DNA of 64,000 nt from Loktanella sp. 5RATIMAR09 (GCF_001419985.1 NZ_LJAL01000006.1:62001-126000), one strand, 5' to 3'. Positions 9,723-18,292 are shown, numbered from the stretch's first letter. Made by a program: numbers and translations. Notes: generated by a model from the letters alone, not told the origin.

Positions 9723-9756
9723 TAATCGGGTATTTCTTGGGATAACATCCCGATTA
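9723..9756. promoter_or_regulatory. Probable Lrp operator overlapping the regulator start
   Basis: Nested inverted repeats sit between the divergent DUF6356 and Lrp genes. The outer arms TAATCGGG (9723-9730) and CCCGATTA (9749-9756) match perfectly. The inner GGGAT-aac-ATCCC occupies 9739-9751. The outer arm reaches the first base of the Lrp start codon. This is a natural place for autorepression by the neighbouring regulator; the binding protein is inferred from adjacency. Confidence 0.55.
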
Positions 9757-10217
9757 TGGGCCATTCTTTAGACACTATAGACCGCGCTATCCTGCGGATC
9801 CTCCAGATTGATGCCACGCTGTCGGTCGATGACGTCAGCGATGCTGTGAACCTGTCGCGCAACGCCTGTTGGCGGCGGATCAAAGCGCTCGAGCAATCGG
9901 GTGTGATTAAAGGGCGTGTCGCACTGGTCGATCCCGCCAGCGTGGGGGTGCCATTGACGGTGATGGTCCTGATCCGCACGAATGCCCATGACGCGCATTG
10001 GATGAAGCGGTTCCAGGCGACGCTCCACAGCTTTCCGGAAGTCGTCGGCGCCTACCGGATGACGGGCGATCTTGACTATGTCCTGCGTGTCCGCGTGGCA
10101 GATGTGCCAGCCTATGACGCCTTCTACAAACGGCTGACCTCGCGGATTTCTGTCTCGGATATCTCGGCCAGTTTCGTTATGGAGGAGATCAAGGAAACAA
10201 CCGCGGTGCCGCTATGA
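9756..10217 (+). CDS. Lrp/AsnC family transcriptional regulator
   Basis: A 153-residue feast/famine regulator: N-terminal winged helix-turn-helix (DRAILRILQIDATLSVDDV, then NLSRNACWRRIKALEQSGVI) followed by an AsnC_trans_reg/RAM ligand-binding domain (residues 70-150, with YRMTGDLDYVLRVRVAD). No Shine-Dalgarno is seen before the ATG and no other early start exists, so the message may be leaderless or weakly translated. It overlaps the DUF6173 gene by ATGA. The effector is probably an amino acid; which one is unknown. Confidence 0.93.
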   Translation: MGHSLDTIDRAILRILQIDATLSVDDVSDAVNLSRNACWRRIKALEQSGVIKGRVALVDPASVGVPLTVMVLIRTNAHDAHWMKRFQATLHSFPEVVGAYRMTGDLDYVLRVRVADVPAYDAFYKRLTSRISVSDISASFVMEEIKETTAVPL

Positions 10218-10693
10218 CAAAGACGACTATGGAAATTGAAACGTCAGCCGAATTGCTGGAAAACGACATCCTGCCAAAGTGCCGCGAGATTCATACGAAC
10301 CCTGACGCCCAACCCCTCACGGGGCATAAAACGCCCAACGCGCTCAACACGCCCAACGCGCAAAAGAGCCCCGCGCAATGGGCCTATGAACGTATCATCA
10401 TGTATATTCAGAACTTTGAAGCGCAGCTGGACAACGATCACGAGGTCGGACTGGGACTTGCCGGGGGCAACACCGGTGTGATCAAGATCGAGGGTCTGGG
10501 CTATTATGATCCAGACATCGTGACCTACTACGGCATCGACAACAGCGGCGCGCGCACCCAGTTGATCCAGCACGTCAGCCAGCTGAATGTCACCTTGGTC
10601 GCCAGCCCAAAACACAGCGACCAGCCCGAACCCAAAAGGATCGGGTTCCAGCTGGCCACAGCTTTGGATAACGACGCAGATGTGACCACCTGA
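10214..10693 (+). CDS. DUF6173 family protein
   Basis: A 159-residue soluble protein matching DUF6173, a family of unknown function frequent in Rhodobacterales. The conserved block begins at SPAQWAYERIIMYIQNFEAQ (about residue 53) and runs through HEVGLGLAGG, IKIEGLGYYDPDIVTYYG and RIGFQL. The N-terminal 45 residues include a short direct repeat (TPNALNTPNAQ). Translational coupling to the Lrp regulator suggests a shared role. Confidence 0.75.
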   Translation: MTKTTMEIETSAELLENDILPKCREIHTNPDAQPLTGHKTPNALNTPNAQKSPAQWAYERIIMYIQNFEAQLDNDHEVGLGLAGGNTGVIKIEGLGYYDPDIVTYYGIDNSGARTQLIQHVSQLNVTLVASPKHSDQPEPKRIGFQLATALDNDADVTT

Positions 10694-10757
10694 CCGCGTG
10701 ACAGCGCGAAATGAATCGGCTATGCGCAGTACAAACAGACAACGAAGGAGCCAACCG

Positions 10758-10892
10758 ATGGCTGACCACAAACACGGTGAAATGGATATTACTGCTCAGG
10801 AAAAAGCCTTTGAGGGTTTCATGAGCATGACAACGAAGGCAACGATCGCAATTGTTGTTTTCCTGATCTTCCTCGCGCTGATCGCTGTATAA
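10758..10892 (+). CDS. aa3-type cytochrome c oxidase subunit IV
   Basis: A 44-residue protein beginning MADHKHGEMDITAQEKAFEG with one C-terminal transmembrane helix (about 26-43). This is the characteristic tiny subunit IV of alphaproteobacterial aa3 oxidases. A strong GAAGGAG ribosome binding site lies 7 bases upstream and decides this start over a frame extension of 20 codons. The catalytic oxidase subunits are not in the window. Confidence 0.9.
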   Translation: MADHKHGEMDITAQEKAFEGFMSMTTKATIAIVVFLIFLALIAV

Positions 10893-10898
10893 TCTGTC

Positions 10899-11513
10899 GT
10901 GAACCGGCGCAGTTTTCTAGTCGGCCTTCCGCTGGCGCTTTCAGCTTGCACCGCCCAAGAGGTGTGGGCCCCTGATGATCTTGTGACGCGGGCAATCCAC
11001 CGTAAGCCCGGACGCAATTACCTGACCCTTTATACGATGAAGTATGTGCGCACCGATGCCGGCGCGCATACCGCACTCCTGATCAACGCGAGCCAGCGGG
11101 TGCTCTTTGATCCTGCGGGCACGTTCGAGCAAGAGGTCATGCCTGAACGCAATGACGTGCTCTTTGGGGTCACCCCACGGCTGGAAAAGTTCTATGTCAG
11201 CTTCCATGCACGAGAAACATTCTACGTCGTCGGACAAACGGTTGACGTCTCACCCGAGGTTGCCGAACAGGCGCTGAATACCGCGCTTGTTTCCGGCCCG
11301 GTCCCTCAGGCGCACTGCGCCCGTGCGACATCGCGCCTTCTGCGACAGCTTCCGGGGTTCGAAGGCATTGGTCAGACTTGGCGGCCGAACAGGGTCGAAA
11401 AAGATTTCGCCAAACTTTCTGGTGTCACGACCTTGGAGTACCGCGAAAACGACTCTGACGACAAAACCCTCGCACTGGCAGAGATCTCAGCCATCCTCAG
11501 AGAACGGCCGTGA
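10899..11513 (+). CDS. Putative lipoprotein of unknown function
   Basis: A 204-residue protein with a GTG start. Residues 1-20 form a lipoprotein signal: MNRRSFLVGLP, then the lipobox LSAC with Cys17. The twin Arg at positions 3-4 is short of a full Tat motif. The mature part has TDAGAHTALLINASQRVLFDPAGTF and HCARATSRLLRQLPG; the latter has the look of a cysteine-containing active-site region, but I cannot place the family. It starts 6 bases after coxIV and ends overlapping the convergent azlD gene by 17 bases. Confidence 0.7.
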   Translation: MNRRSFLVGLPLALSACTAQEVWAPDDLVTRAIHRKPGRNYLTLYTMKYVRTDAGAHTALLINASQRVLFDPAGTFEQEVMPERNDVLFGVTPRLEKFYVSFHARETFYVVGQTVDVSPEVAEQALNTALVSGPVPQAHCARATSRLLRQLPGFEGIGQTWRPNRVEKDFAKLSGVTTLEYRENDSDDKTLALAEISAILRERP

Positions 11514-11832
11514 TCCCAATTCCGGCGTAAAGCGTGACGGCACCGGCGAAAATGGCCCAGAGCACGTTGCGTGTCCAAAGACCGGCCGCGATCGTGGCGA
11601 TTGCCGCCAACATCCGCACAGGATCGAACTGCCCGTCGGTTGCCACCGGCCACAGCACCAAAGGCGCCACCATCGCAGGCAACACCGCAACAGGTGTAAA
11701 GCGCAGCAGGCGCAGCACAAACTGCGGCATCGGACGGTCACCAATCAGACCCAAAAACGAGAACCGGATCAAAAAAGTCCCGACCCCCATCAGGGCGATA
11801 ATCATCCAGATTTCAGCTGTTGAGTAGTTCAT
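11497..11832 (-). CDS. azlD: AzlD family branched-chain amino acid export subunit
   Basis: A 111-residue membrane protein with about four helices. MGVGTFLIRFSFLGL and LRFTPVAVLPAMVAPLVL are the AzlD signature. With AzlC it forms an exporter of branched-chain amino acids or analogues. I start at MNYSTAEI, whose ATG overlaps the azlC stop (ATGA at 11829-11832). Its 3' end overlaps the convergent lipoprotein gene by 17 bases. Confidence 0.9.
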   Translation of the reverse strand: MNYSTAEIWMIIALMGVGTFLIRFSFLGLIGDRPMPQFVLRLLRFTPVAVLPAMVAPLVLWPVATDGQFDPVRMLAAIATIAAGLWTRNVLWAIFAGAVTLYAGIGITAVL

Positions 11833-12551
11833 TTCGCACGCGTCTCCAGCCAAACCTCGACCAATGCGCCTGTCAGCATCGCCGCTCCCGCCGCAATCAA
11901 CAGGCCGGTTCCCGACGGCAACCCCGCCAATAACAGCCCCACAGACACCGACACTGCCGCCGCAGCAGCATGCGCCAGCGATTTCACCATCGGTGCGACC
12001 AGAGCCAAGAACATAATGGGCATAATGAAATCAAGCGCCCAAGCATCAGAGATCGACTTGCCTGCCACAACACCGACATATGTCATCAAAAACCACAGTG
12101 GCGTTATCGGCGTGGCTGCCCCGACAAAATAGGCAAACCGTTCCGGCACGGTCATCGCCGGGCGCGCCTCGTAACGCGAGATCGACAGCAAATAGGGCTG
12201 ATCGAAGTTCAGATAGGCGACACAGGCCCGCTGCCACAAAGGGGCAGCCCCGAGATAGGGCACAAGCGATGCCGAATACATCGCCATCCGCAAGTTGACC
12301 GCCAAAGCCGCCAACAAGACAAAGGCAATGCTCGCATTTTCGACCATCATCTGAAGGGCCGCAAACTGGGACGCGCCTGCAATGACCAGCACCGAAAACC
12401 CCATCGCCTGTGCCAAGGTCAGGCCCGCATCGGTGGCAATCACACCAAACACCATGGCAAAAGGTGCGGCGACCAGAACAAATGGCGCACCATCACGCAA
12501 CCCGGCCCAATACGCCGAAGTTGCAGATGTTTTCATGGTAGAAGTCGTCAT
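11829..12551 (-). CDS. azlC: AzlC family branched-chain amino acid exporter
   Basis: A 240-residue integral membrane protein of the LIV-E/AzlC family: RDGAPFVLVAAPFAMVFGV (19-37), GASQFAALQMM and NLRMAMYSASLVPYLG are conserved features. About six or seven helices are evident. It is the large subunit of the AzlCD exporter and is translationally coupled to azlD. It is divergent from fdhD with 62 bases between starts. The nearest regulator candidate in the window is the Lrp-family gene at 9756, but a link is only inferred. Confidence 0.92.
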   Translation of the reverse strand: MTTSTMKTSATSAYWAGLRDGAPFVLVAAPFAMVFGVIATDAGLTLAQAMGFSVLVIAGASQFAALQMMVENASIAFVLLAALAVNLRMAMYSASLVPYLGAAPLWQRACVAYLNFDQPYLLSISRYEARPAMTVPERFAYFVGAATPITPLWFLMTYVGVVAGKSISDAWALDFIMPIMFLALVAPMVKSLAHAAAAAVSVSVGLLLAGLPSGTGLLIAAGAAMLTGALVEVWLETRAK

Positions 12552-12613
12552 GGCTTTGCCCTAGCCTCACGCAGGTTATATCTGCCTTTACCCACGCGCA
12601 CAGGAAATGACAA

Positions 12614-13495
12614 TTGGCACAGAACTTCGATACCTCTGGCTACCTGATCGCCCCTGATCCGGGTGCTGCGCGCCTGACGCGGGCGGTCACCGGCACGGAT
12701 CAGACAGGGGCACGCGTTGCACTCAACGTGGTCGAAGAACGGCCGCTGACCATCTTTCTCAATTCCCGGGAAATTGTCACCGCAATGACGATCGGCGACT
12801 ACCCCACCTATCTGGCACTTGGTTTTCTGCGCAATCAGGGCATGTTGCGCGCGGATGATGTCATCACAGGTGTGGACTACGAAGAAGAACTCGAGACTGT
12901 TGTGGTGCGCACCGAAGCGCAAACCAGCTATGAGGACAAACTCAAGAAAAAGACCCGTACCAGCGGCTGCGCTGTCGGCACGGTCTTCGGTGACATGATG
13001 GAAGGGCTTGAAGGTGTCACCCTGCCACCCGTCCGGGTCCGTACCTCCGATCTTTACGCGCTGGCCGCACAGATCAACCGTACGCCGTCACTCTACCTTG
13101 AGGCAGGCGCAATTCACGGCACGATCCTGTGTCAGGGCAACCGCCCGCTGGTCTATATGGAGGATGTGGGCCGCCACAACGCCGTCGATAAAATCGCCGG
13201 TTGGATGCTCTCTGAAGGGGTCAGCGCTGCTGACAAAATCCTCTACACCACAGGCCGTCTGACATCTGAGATGGTGATCAAAACCGCAATGATGGGCATC
13301 CCTGTGCTCGCCTCCCGCTCCGGTTTTACCGCGTGGGGGGTCGAAATCGCCAATCAGATCGGCCTCACCCTGATTGGCCGGATGAAGGGCCAACGTTTTG
13401 TCTGCCTCTCGGGCGAAGAGCGCCTGATCCGCGACGCAGACCCCACCCTTATCGCCGACGAACCCCGCAAAATGGGACGCAAAGCAAGCACATGA
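12614..13495 (+). CDS. fdhD: Formate dehydrogenase accessory sulfurtransferase FdhD
   Basis: A 293-residue protein that transfers sulfur to the molybdenum cofactor of formate dehydrogenase. Conserved blocks are EERPLTIFLN, DYPTYLALGFLRNQGML, SGCAVGTVFGD and YMEDVGRHNAVDKIAGW, then TGRLTSEMVIKTA and SRSG. The usual Cys-x-x-Cys loop is reduced to one Cys (Cys119 in TSGCAVG). The start is a TTG preceded by AGGA 8 bases upstream; no nearby in-frame ATG exists. It leads the molybdenum-cofactor gene run. Confidence 0.93.
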   Translation: MAQNFDTSGYLIAPDPGAARLTRAVTGTDQTGARVALNVVEERPLTIFLNSREIVTAMTIGDYPTYLALGFLRNQGMLRADDVITGVDYEEELETVVVRTEAQTSYEDKLKKKTRTSGCAVGTVFGDMMEGLEGVTLPPVRVRTSDLYALAAQINRTPSLYLEAGAIHGTILCQGNRPLVYMEDVGRHNAVDKIAGWMLSEGVSAADKILYTTGRLTSEMVIKTAMMGIPVLASRSGFTAWGVEIANQIGLTLIGRMKGQRFVCLSGEERLIRDADPTLIADEPRKMGRKAST

Positions 13496-13501
13496 CCCCT
13501 G

Positions 13502-13534
13502 CATCATCTTGCCCGATACACTCCCGCCGGAGGC
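13502..13534 (+). repeat. 33-bp intercistronic repeat, copy 1
   Basis: CATCATCTTGCC, then 7 variable bases, then CTCCCGCCGGAGGC. The same 12 + 7 + 14 arrangement occurs at 63729-63761 with identical flanking blocks and a different 7-base middle. This copy lies between fdhD and mobA. Function unknown. Confidence 0.8.
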
Positions 13535-13565
13535 TCCGACAGGCAGCCCAAACGCAGGTTTTCCG

Positions 13566-14153
13566 ATGAAGCACCCCCTCGGCGTCATTCTCGCAGGCGG
13601 CCAGGCCACACGCATGGGTGGCGGCGACAAGGGGCTGTTGCCCTTGGGCAGCGGGACAATCCTGTCGCATGTGATCGACCGGTTAGAACCGCAGGTCGCA
13701 GGCCTCGCGTTGAACGCCAATGGCGATCCCGCGCGTTTTGCCCACCTGCGCCTGCCAGTGATCGCTGACAGCATCGACGGTTTCGCAGGCCCGCTCTCGG
13801 GTGTGCTCGCGGGGCTGGACTGGGCTGCCACACAAGGGGCCAGCCACATCGTGACTGCCGCCGCCGATACGCCGTTCTTTCCATGCGATCTGGTGCCGCG
13901 CCTGCTGCAATCTGCCGAAGACGCAAGCACGCAAATCGCCCTGTCCCGCACACCGGATGGCCGCCACCCTACTTTCGGGCTGTGGCCCACCGCCCTGCGC
14001 GATGACCTGCGCGCGGCCCTCAATGACGGGTTGCGCAAGGTTGTATTGTGGACAGATAAACACGGCTGCGCCACCGCCGCATTCCCCGACGATGCGGCCT
14101 TCTTTAACGTCAACACCCCTCAGGACCTCGTCAAAGCGGAACATATGCTATGA
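13566..14153 (+). CDS. mobA: Molybdenum cofactor guanylyltransferase MobA
   Basis: A 195-residue nucleotidyltransferase that joins GMP to molybdopterin. The signature LAGGQATRMGGGDKGLLPLG (residues 9-28) binds GTP. SHIVTAAADTPFFPCDL holds the metal-binding Asp, and GRHPTFGLW is the C-terminal conserved segment. I start at MKHPLG, where similarity starts. Nineteen in-frame upstream codons come from the repeat element and are not protein-like. It is translationally coupled to mobB. Confidence 0.95.
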   Translation: MKHPLGVILAGGQATRMGGGDKGLLPLGSGTILSHVIDRLEPQVAGLALNANGDPARFAHLRLPVIADSIDGFAGPLSGVLAGLDWAATQGASHIVTAAADTPFFPCDLVPRLLQSAEDASTQIALSRTPDGRHPTFGLWPTALRDDLRAALNDGLRKVVLWTDKHGCATAAFPDDAAFFNVNTPQDLVKAEHML

Positions 14154-14641
14154 AAATTTACGGTGTCACGGGCTTTAAGAACGCAGGCAAAACCGGCCTC
14201 ATGGAACGGCTGGTCACAGAGATCACGCGCCGCGGCTTCACGGTCTCAACCCTGAAACACGCGCACCACAGCTTTGATGTCGATCACCCCGGCAAAGACA
14301 GCTATCGCCACCGCCACGCAGGGGCCCATCAGGTACTGCTGTCGTCAGCGACCCGCTGGGCCCTCATGACAGAATTGCGCGACAATGACGAAGTCCCGCT
14401 GGCTGAGCTCTTGGCAAAACTCGACCCTGTCGATCTGATCTTGGTAGAAGGTTACAAACGCGACGCCCACCCCAAGATCGAGGCGTACCGCGCCGAAAAC
14501 AAGCACCCCATTCTTGCACAAGAAGACCCCACCGTGCGCGCAGTCGCAAGCGATTGCGCGCTTGATGTGACACAACCGCGCTTTGATCTGAACGATACAT
14601 CAGCCATCGCCGATTTCATCCTTTCCGAGGTTGGCCTGTGA
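14150..14641 (+). CDS. mobB: Molybdopterin-guanine dinucleotide biosynthesis protein MobB
   Basis: A 163-residue P-loop GTPase that assists MobA. The Walker A motif GFKNAGKT is at residues 8-15. STLKHAHHSFDVDHPGKDS and RHAGAHQVL are the family blocks, and LILVEGYKRDAHPKIE is the Walker B region. It overlaps mobA by ATGA and the next gene by a GTGA, so the run is tightly coupled. Confidence 0.95.
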   Translation: MKIYGVTGFKNAGKTGLMERLVTEITRRGFTVSTLKHAHHSFDVDHPGKDSYRHRHAGAHQVLLSSATRWALMTELRDNDEVPLAELLAKLDPVDLILVEGYKRDAHPKIEAYRAENKHPILAQEDPTVRAVASDCALDVTQPRFDLNDTSAIADFILSEVGL

Positions 14642-16728
14642 TTTTCGACACCTTTCTCATGGTCGACTGGTCAGGCGGCAATGACCGCGGGGCGACCCCG
14701 AAGAAAGACGCCATCTGGGCCTGTGCGGCGCGCGGCGGCATGGCCGATGCGCCTCTTTACATGCGCAACCGCCACGTTGCCGAAGAATGGATCACCGATT
14801 TTCTGAAAGCTGAAACAAAGGCTGGCCGCCGCGTTCTTGTGGGTTTTGACTTTGCCTTTGGATACCCCGCAGGTTTTGGCAAAGCCCTGATCGGCACTGA
14901 CGACCCATTCGCCCTGTGGGACTGGTTCGCCGCGCGCGTGCAAGACGACCCGAAATCCAACAACCGCTTTGATCTGGCCGGGGAAATCAACGCGCAATTC
15001 CCCGGCACGGGCCCCTTCTGGGGTAACGGCCTGCAACGCGATATTCCGCATCTGCCGCGCAAAGGATTGGCACGCGACGGCCACGGCATGCTTGAGAAAC
15101 GCAAGGCTGAAGCGCAGGCCAAAGGCGCGTTTCCCGTCTGGCAGCTTTCGGGTGCGGGGGCGGTGGGCAGTCAGGTGATCATGGGATTGCCCACGCTCGC
15201 CCGCCTGCGCAAAACCTTTGGCGAGAAACTGACCACTTGGCCCTTCGAACCGCTTACCACGCCCATCGCGCTGGTCGAAATCTGGCCATCACTCATTGCC
15301 AAAACCATTTCCGCTACCTTGCCCGAGGGTCAGATCAAGGACGCCCATCAGGTGCAGGTTCTGGCAGAAACGCTCTCGGCGATGTCCGCAGAAGACCTTG
15401 CACGCCTCCTTGATGTCCCCGCCAACACAGAAGGCTGGATTCTTGGCCTTGGCCATGAAGCGCTGCTGACACAAGAGGGCCTTCCACCCCCGCTGAAAAA
15501 CGACTGTTTTGCGATGCCGCAAGGCGCGCATTGGACACCCGTGGACACCGCCCTCGCGCATTTGCGCCGTGAGCTGTCCTGCGTCACAGGCACGCGGAAC
15601 ATTCCCATCACAGATGCCGCAAACCACATTCTGGCAGCGGATGTCATGGCCGCACGCGCGCATCCGCCCGCCCCCAATGCCGCCGTTGACGGCTATGGGT
15701 TCGCAGGCCCCGCGCCCGCAGGCATCAACCGCCTGCCCTTGGTGCAGGGCCGCGCGGCCGCAGGCGCGCCATTTGCCGGCAAAGTGCCCGCAGGCCATGC
15801 AATCCGTATTCTGACAGGGGCGAACCTGCCGCAAGGCGTGGACACCGTCGTCCTGCAAGAAGACGTCAGCGCGACCACCTCTCATGTCAGCTTTCACGGC
15901 CCGATCAAACAGGGCGCGAATGCGCGCAAAGCAGGTGAGGATATGCAGGCGGGGCAGGTCATCGTGCATGCAGGGCGCAAGCTTACTGCAGCTGACCTTG
16001 GCATGATGGCCGCTGCTGGAGTGGACAAACTCCGCGTCTTTCAGAAACTGAAGGTCGGTATCCTCTCGACCGGAGACGAGTTGCGCGATCCCGGCGATGC
16101 GGCGACCGACGGGCAGATCTTTGATGCAAACCGCCCCATGCTTACGGCTTTGGTCGGGCAATGGGGTTACGATGTCATCGACCTTGGCCGCGCCCCCGAC
16201 AACCGCGACCGCCTGCGTGACATTCTGGATGACGCCGCAGGCCGCTGCGATGTCATCGTATCATCCGGTGGCGCATCTGCGGGGGACGAAGACCATATGT
16301 CTGCCCTGCTTAAAGACACAGGGTCCTTCGCGCTCTGGCGGATTGCCATGAAACCCGGACGCCCACTTGCCATGGGGCAATGGCAGGGAAAGCCCGTCTT
16401 CGGGCTGCCCGGCAATCCGGTCGCTGCGATGGTCTGCGCACTGGTTTTTGTCGCGCCTGCATTGCGGGTTCTGGCAGGTGGAACATGGCAAACGCCCACG
16501 CGGTATTTGGTGCCCGCCGGTTTCGCCAAATCCAAAAAAGAAGGCCGCCGCGAATACCTGCGCGCGCGGATCGAAAACGGCGCCGCAGTTGTTTTCCCGT
16601 CCGAAGGATCCGGCCGCGTATCGGGGCTAAGCTGGGCAACAGGGCTTGTGGAACTTACCGATCCGGCGCAAAAGGTCGCGCCCGGTGATCCGGTCGCCTT
16701 TATTCCATTCCATAGTTTTGATGCATGA
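14638..16728 (+). CDS. Fusion: RNase H-like/DUF429-like domain + MoeA molybdopterin molybdenumtransferase
   Basis: A 696-residue two-domain protein with a GTG start. Residues 1-290 form an RNase H/actin-like domain: an Asp at position 10 in MVDWSGG and a second in VGFDFAFGYP (68-77). These are arranged like the acidic residues of DUF429-type predicted nucleases. Residues 300-696 are a full MoeA: PPAPNAAVDGYGF, RILTGANLPQGVDTVV, VGILSTGDEL, VSSGGASAGDEDH and GLPGNPVAAM. MoeA inserts molybdate into the dithiolene of molybdopterin. The role of the N-terminal domain is unknown. It is coupled on both sides (mobB and a GNAT gene). Confidence 0.88.
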   Translation: MIFDTFLMVDWSGGNDRGATPKKDAIWACAARGGMADAPLYMRNRHVAEEWITDFLKAETKAGRRVLVGFDFAFGYPAGFGKALIGTDDPFALWDWFAARVQDDPKSNNRFDLAGEINAQFPGTGPFWGNGLQRDIPHLPRKGLARDGHGMLEKRKAEAQAKGAFPVWQLSGAGAVGSQVIMGLPTLARLRKTFGEKLTTWPFEPLTTPIALVEIWPSLIAKTISATLPEGQIKDAHQVQVLAETLSAMSAEDLARLLDVPANTEGWILGLGHEALLTQEGLPPPLKNDCFAMPQGAHWTPVDTALAHLRRELSCVTGTRNIPITDAANHILAADVMAARAHPPAPNAAVDGYGFAGPAPAGINRLPLVQGRAAAGAPFAGKVPAGHAIRILTGANLPQGVDTVVLQEDVSATTSHVSFHGPIKQGANARKAGEDMQAGQVIVHAGRKLTAADLGMMAAAGVDKLRVFQKLKVGILSTGDELRDPGDAATDGQIFDANRPMLTALVGQWGYDVIDLGRAPDNRDRLRDILDDAAGRCDVIVSSGGASAGDEDHMSALLKDTGSFALWRIAMKPGRPLAMGQWQGKPVFGLPGNPVAAMVCALVFVAPALRVLAGGTWQTPTRYLVPAGFAKSKKEGRREYLRARIENGAAVVFPSEGSGRVSGLSWATGLVELTDPAQKVAPGDPVAFIPFHSFDA

Positions 16729-17303
16729 AAATTACCGTCGGAATACCCGAAAAAGACCGCGAGGAAGCGGCTACCCTCTACTGGGATGCCTTTGGCGAGA
16801 AGCTCGGCTTCACGATGGGGCCCAAGTATCAGGCTTTGAGGTTTGTGCGTGCGGTTCTGCGGCCGGATCATGGCATTTGCGCCCATGACGACGACGGGCG
16901 GCTGTTGGGCATTGCAGGGTTCAAGACCGCGCAAGGGGCTTTGGTGGGTGGCGATTTCAGTGACCTGCGCAGGGTCTATGGCTGGGTCAGTGCCGCTATT
17001 CGCTGTTCGCTTCTGTCCCTGCTGGAACGCGATACCGAAAACGAACGCTTCTTGATGGACGGTCTGTTTGTCGCCCCCGAAGCGCGCGGAATGGGTGTGG
17101 GCACCGCACTGCTTGACGCGATCGTCGATGAAGCAAGGCGGCGGGGTTTTGACCAAGTGAGGCTGGATGTGGTTGACACCAACCCGCGCGCCAAGGCGCT
17201 GTACCGTTACGTGGGTTTCAAAGAGGTCAAGACCGTCAGAATTGGGCTCTTGAAACACATCTTCGGCTTCAGCGCCTCAACGACCATGGTGCGCGACGTC
17301 TAG
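16725..17303 (+). CDS. GNAT family N-acetyltransferase
   Basis: A 192-residue acetyltransferase. LFVAPEARGMGVGTALLDAI holds the acetyl-CoA loop (R-G-M-G-V-G), followed by RLDVVDTNPRAKALYRYVGF. It overlaps the MoeA fusion stop by ATGA and so is the last gene of the molybdenum-cofactor run, although no known cofactor step needs an acetyltransferase. The stop overlaps that of the convergent mbfA gene. Confidence 0.9.
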   Translation: MKITVGIPEKDREEAATLYWDAFGEKLGFTMGPKYQALRFVRAVLRPDHGICAHDDDGRLLGIAGFKTAQGALVGGDFSDLRRVYGWVSAAIRCSLLSLLERDTENERFLMDGLFVAPEARGMGVGTALLDAIVDEARRRGFDQVRLDVVDTNPRAKALYRYVGFKEVKTVRIGLLKHIFGFSASTTMVRDV

Positions 17304-18277
17304 CCCGCACCAATCAACGCACCCGCCCCGAAGACCAGAGCACCCCCCAGAACCACCTGAAAAATGGCCTTGAGCCACGGTGTCTGCATATAGCGGTTCT
17401 GGATCCAGGCAATCGCCCAAAGCTCGATAAAAACAACCATCAAGGCGATGATCGTGGCGGTCCAGAAATCCGTGATCAGATAGGGCAAAGCATGACCCAG
17501 ACCACCGATCGTTGTCATCACACCCGCCGCCAAACCGCGTTTGTAGGGCGACCCCCGCCCCGAGATCTGGCCATCATCAGACGCGGCTTCCGTGAAGCCC
17601 ATTGAAATACCGGCACCCACCGATGCCGCCAAACCGACAAGGAAGGTGGTCCATGTATCCTGGGTCGCGAATGCTACCGCAAAGATCGGCGCAAGGGTCG
17701 AGACAGAACCGTCCATCAAACCGGCAAGCCCCGGCTGCACCCACGTCAGTACAAACTGCCGGTGCGCCGCAGTTTCTTCCTCTGATTTGGTGTCACCTGC
17801 AAGATGCGCTTCGGCCAACTCATGGGCTTTGTCCGAATGACCTGCCTCAGCAGCCGCGAGATCACCCAGGAGTTTGCGCGTGGCGGCATCGCGCGTCGCG
17901 GCGGCGGCAGCCAGATAGAACCGCTCCGCGTCACGCTCCATCTGGGCGGCCTCATCGCGGATGCGTTCAAGCCCGAGGTTTTCGACCAGCCAGACCGGAC
18001 GGCGGGCATAGAACCCCGAAACATGTTCGCGACGGATCAGTGGAATCACTTCGCCGAAACGTGTGCGGTGCAATTCGATCAGTCGTTGGCGATGGCCGTC
18101 CTCTTCTTTGGCCATCCCGTCAAAGATGGCCGCTGAGGCGGGGTACTCCGCACGCAGCCTTTCCGCGTAGCCGCGATAGATACGGGCATCATCCTCTTCT
18201 GATGAAATCGCGAGCGCCAGAACCTCTTGTTCTGACAGTTCACTAAAGCGACGGCGGTAACCGAATGATTGCAACAT
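17300..18277 (-). CDS. mbfA: MbfA-like iron exporter (ferritin-like + VIT1 domains)
   Basis: A 325-residue protein joining an N-terminal ferritin-like four-helix domain (about 1-160) to a C-terminal CCC1/VIT1 membrane domain (about 180-325). The ferritin part shows EEDDARIYRGYAERL, MAKEEDGHRQRL, ERDAERFYLAAA and AAAEAGHSDKAHEL, giving the repeated Glu/ExxH iron ligands. The membrane part has LMDGSVSTLAPIFAVAFAT and GISMGFTEAASDDG. In Bradyrhizobium and Agrobacterium this protein exports iron and protects against peroxide stress. An ICE-like box sits just upstream. Confidence 0.9.
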   Translation of the reverse strand: MLQSFGYRRRFSELSEQEVLALAISSEEDDARIYRGYAERLRAEYPASAAIFDGMAKEEDGHRQRLIELHRTRFGEVIPLIRREHVSGFYARRPVWLVENLGLERIRDEAAQMERDAERFYLAAAAATRDAATRKLLGDLAAAEAGHSDKAHELAEAHLAGDTKSEEETAAHRQFVLTWVQPGLAGLMDGSVSTLAPIFAVAFATQDTWTTFLVGLAASVGAGISMGFTEAASDDGQISGRGSPYKRGLAAGVMTTIGGLGHALPYLITDFWTATIIALMVVFIELWAIAWIQNRYMQTPWLKAIFQVVLGGALVFGAGALIGAG

Positions 18278-18292
18278 GCGCGCGATCCTTTC

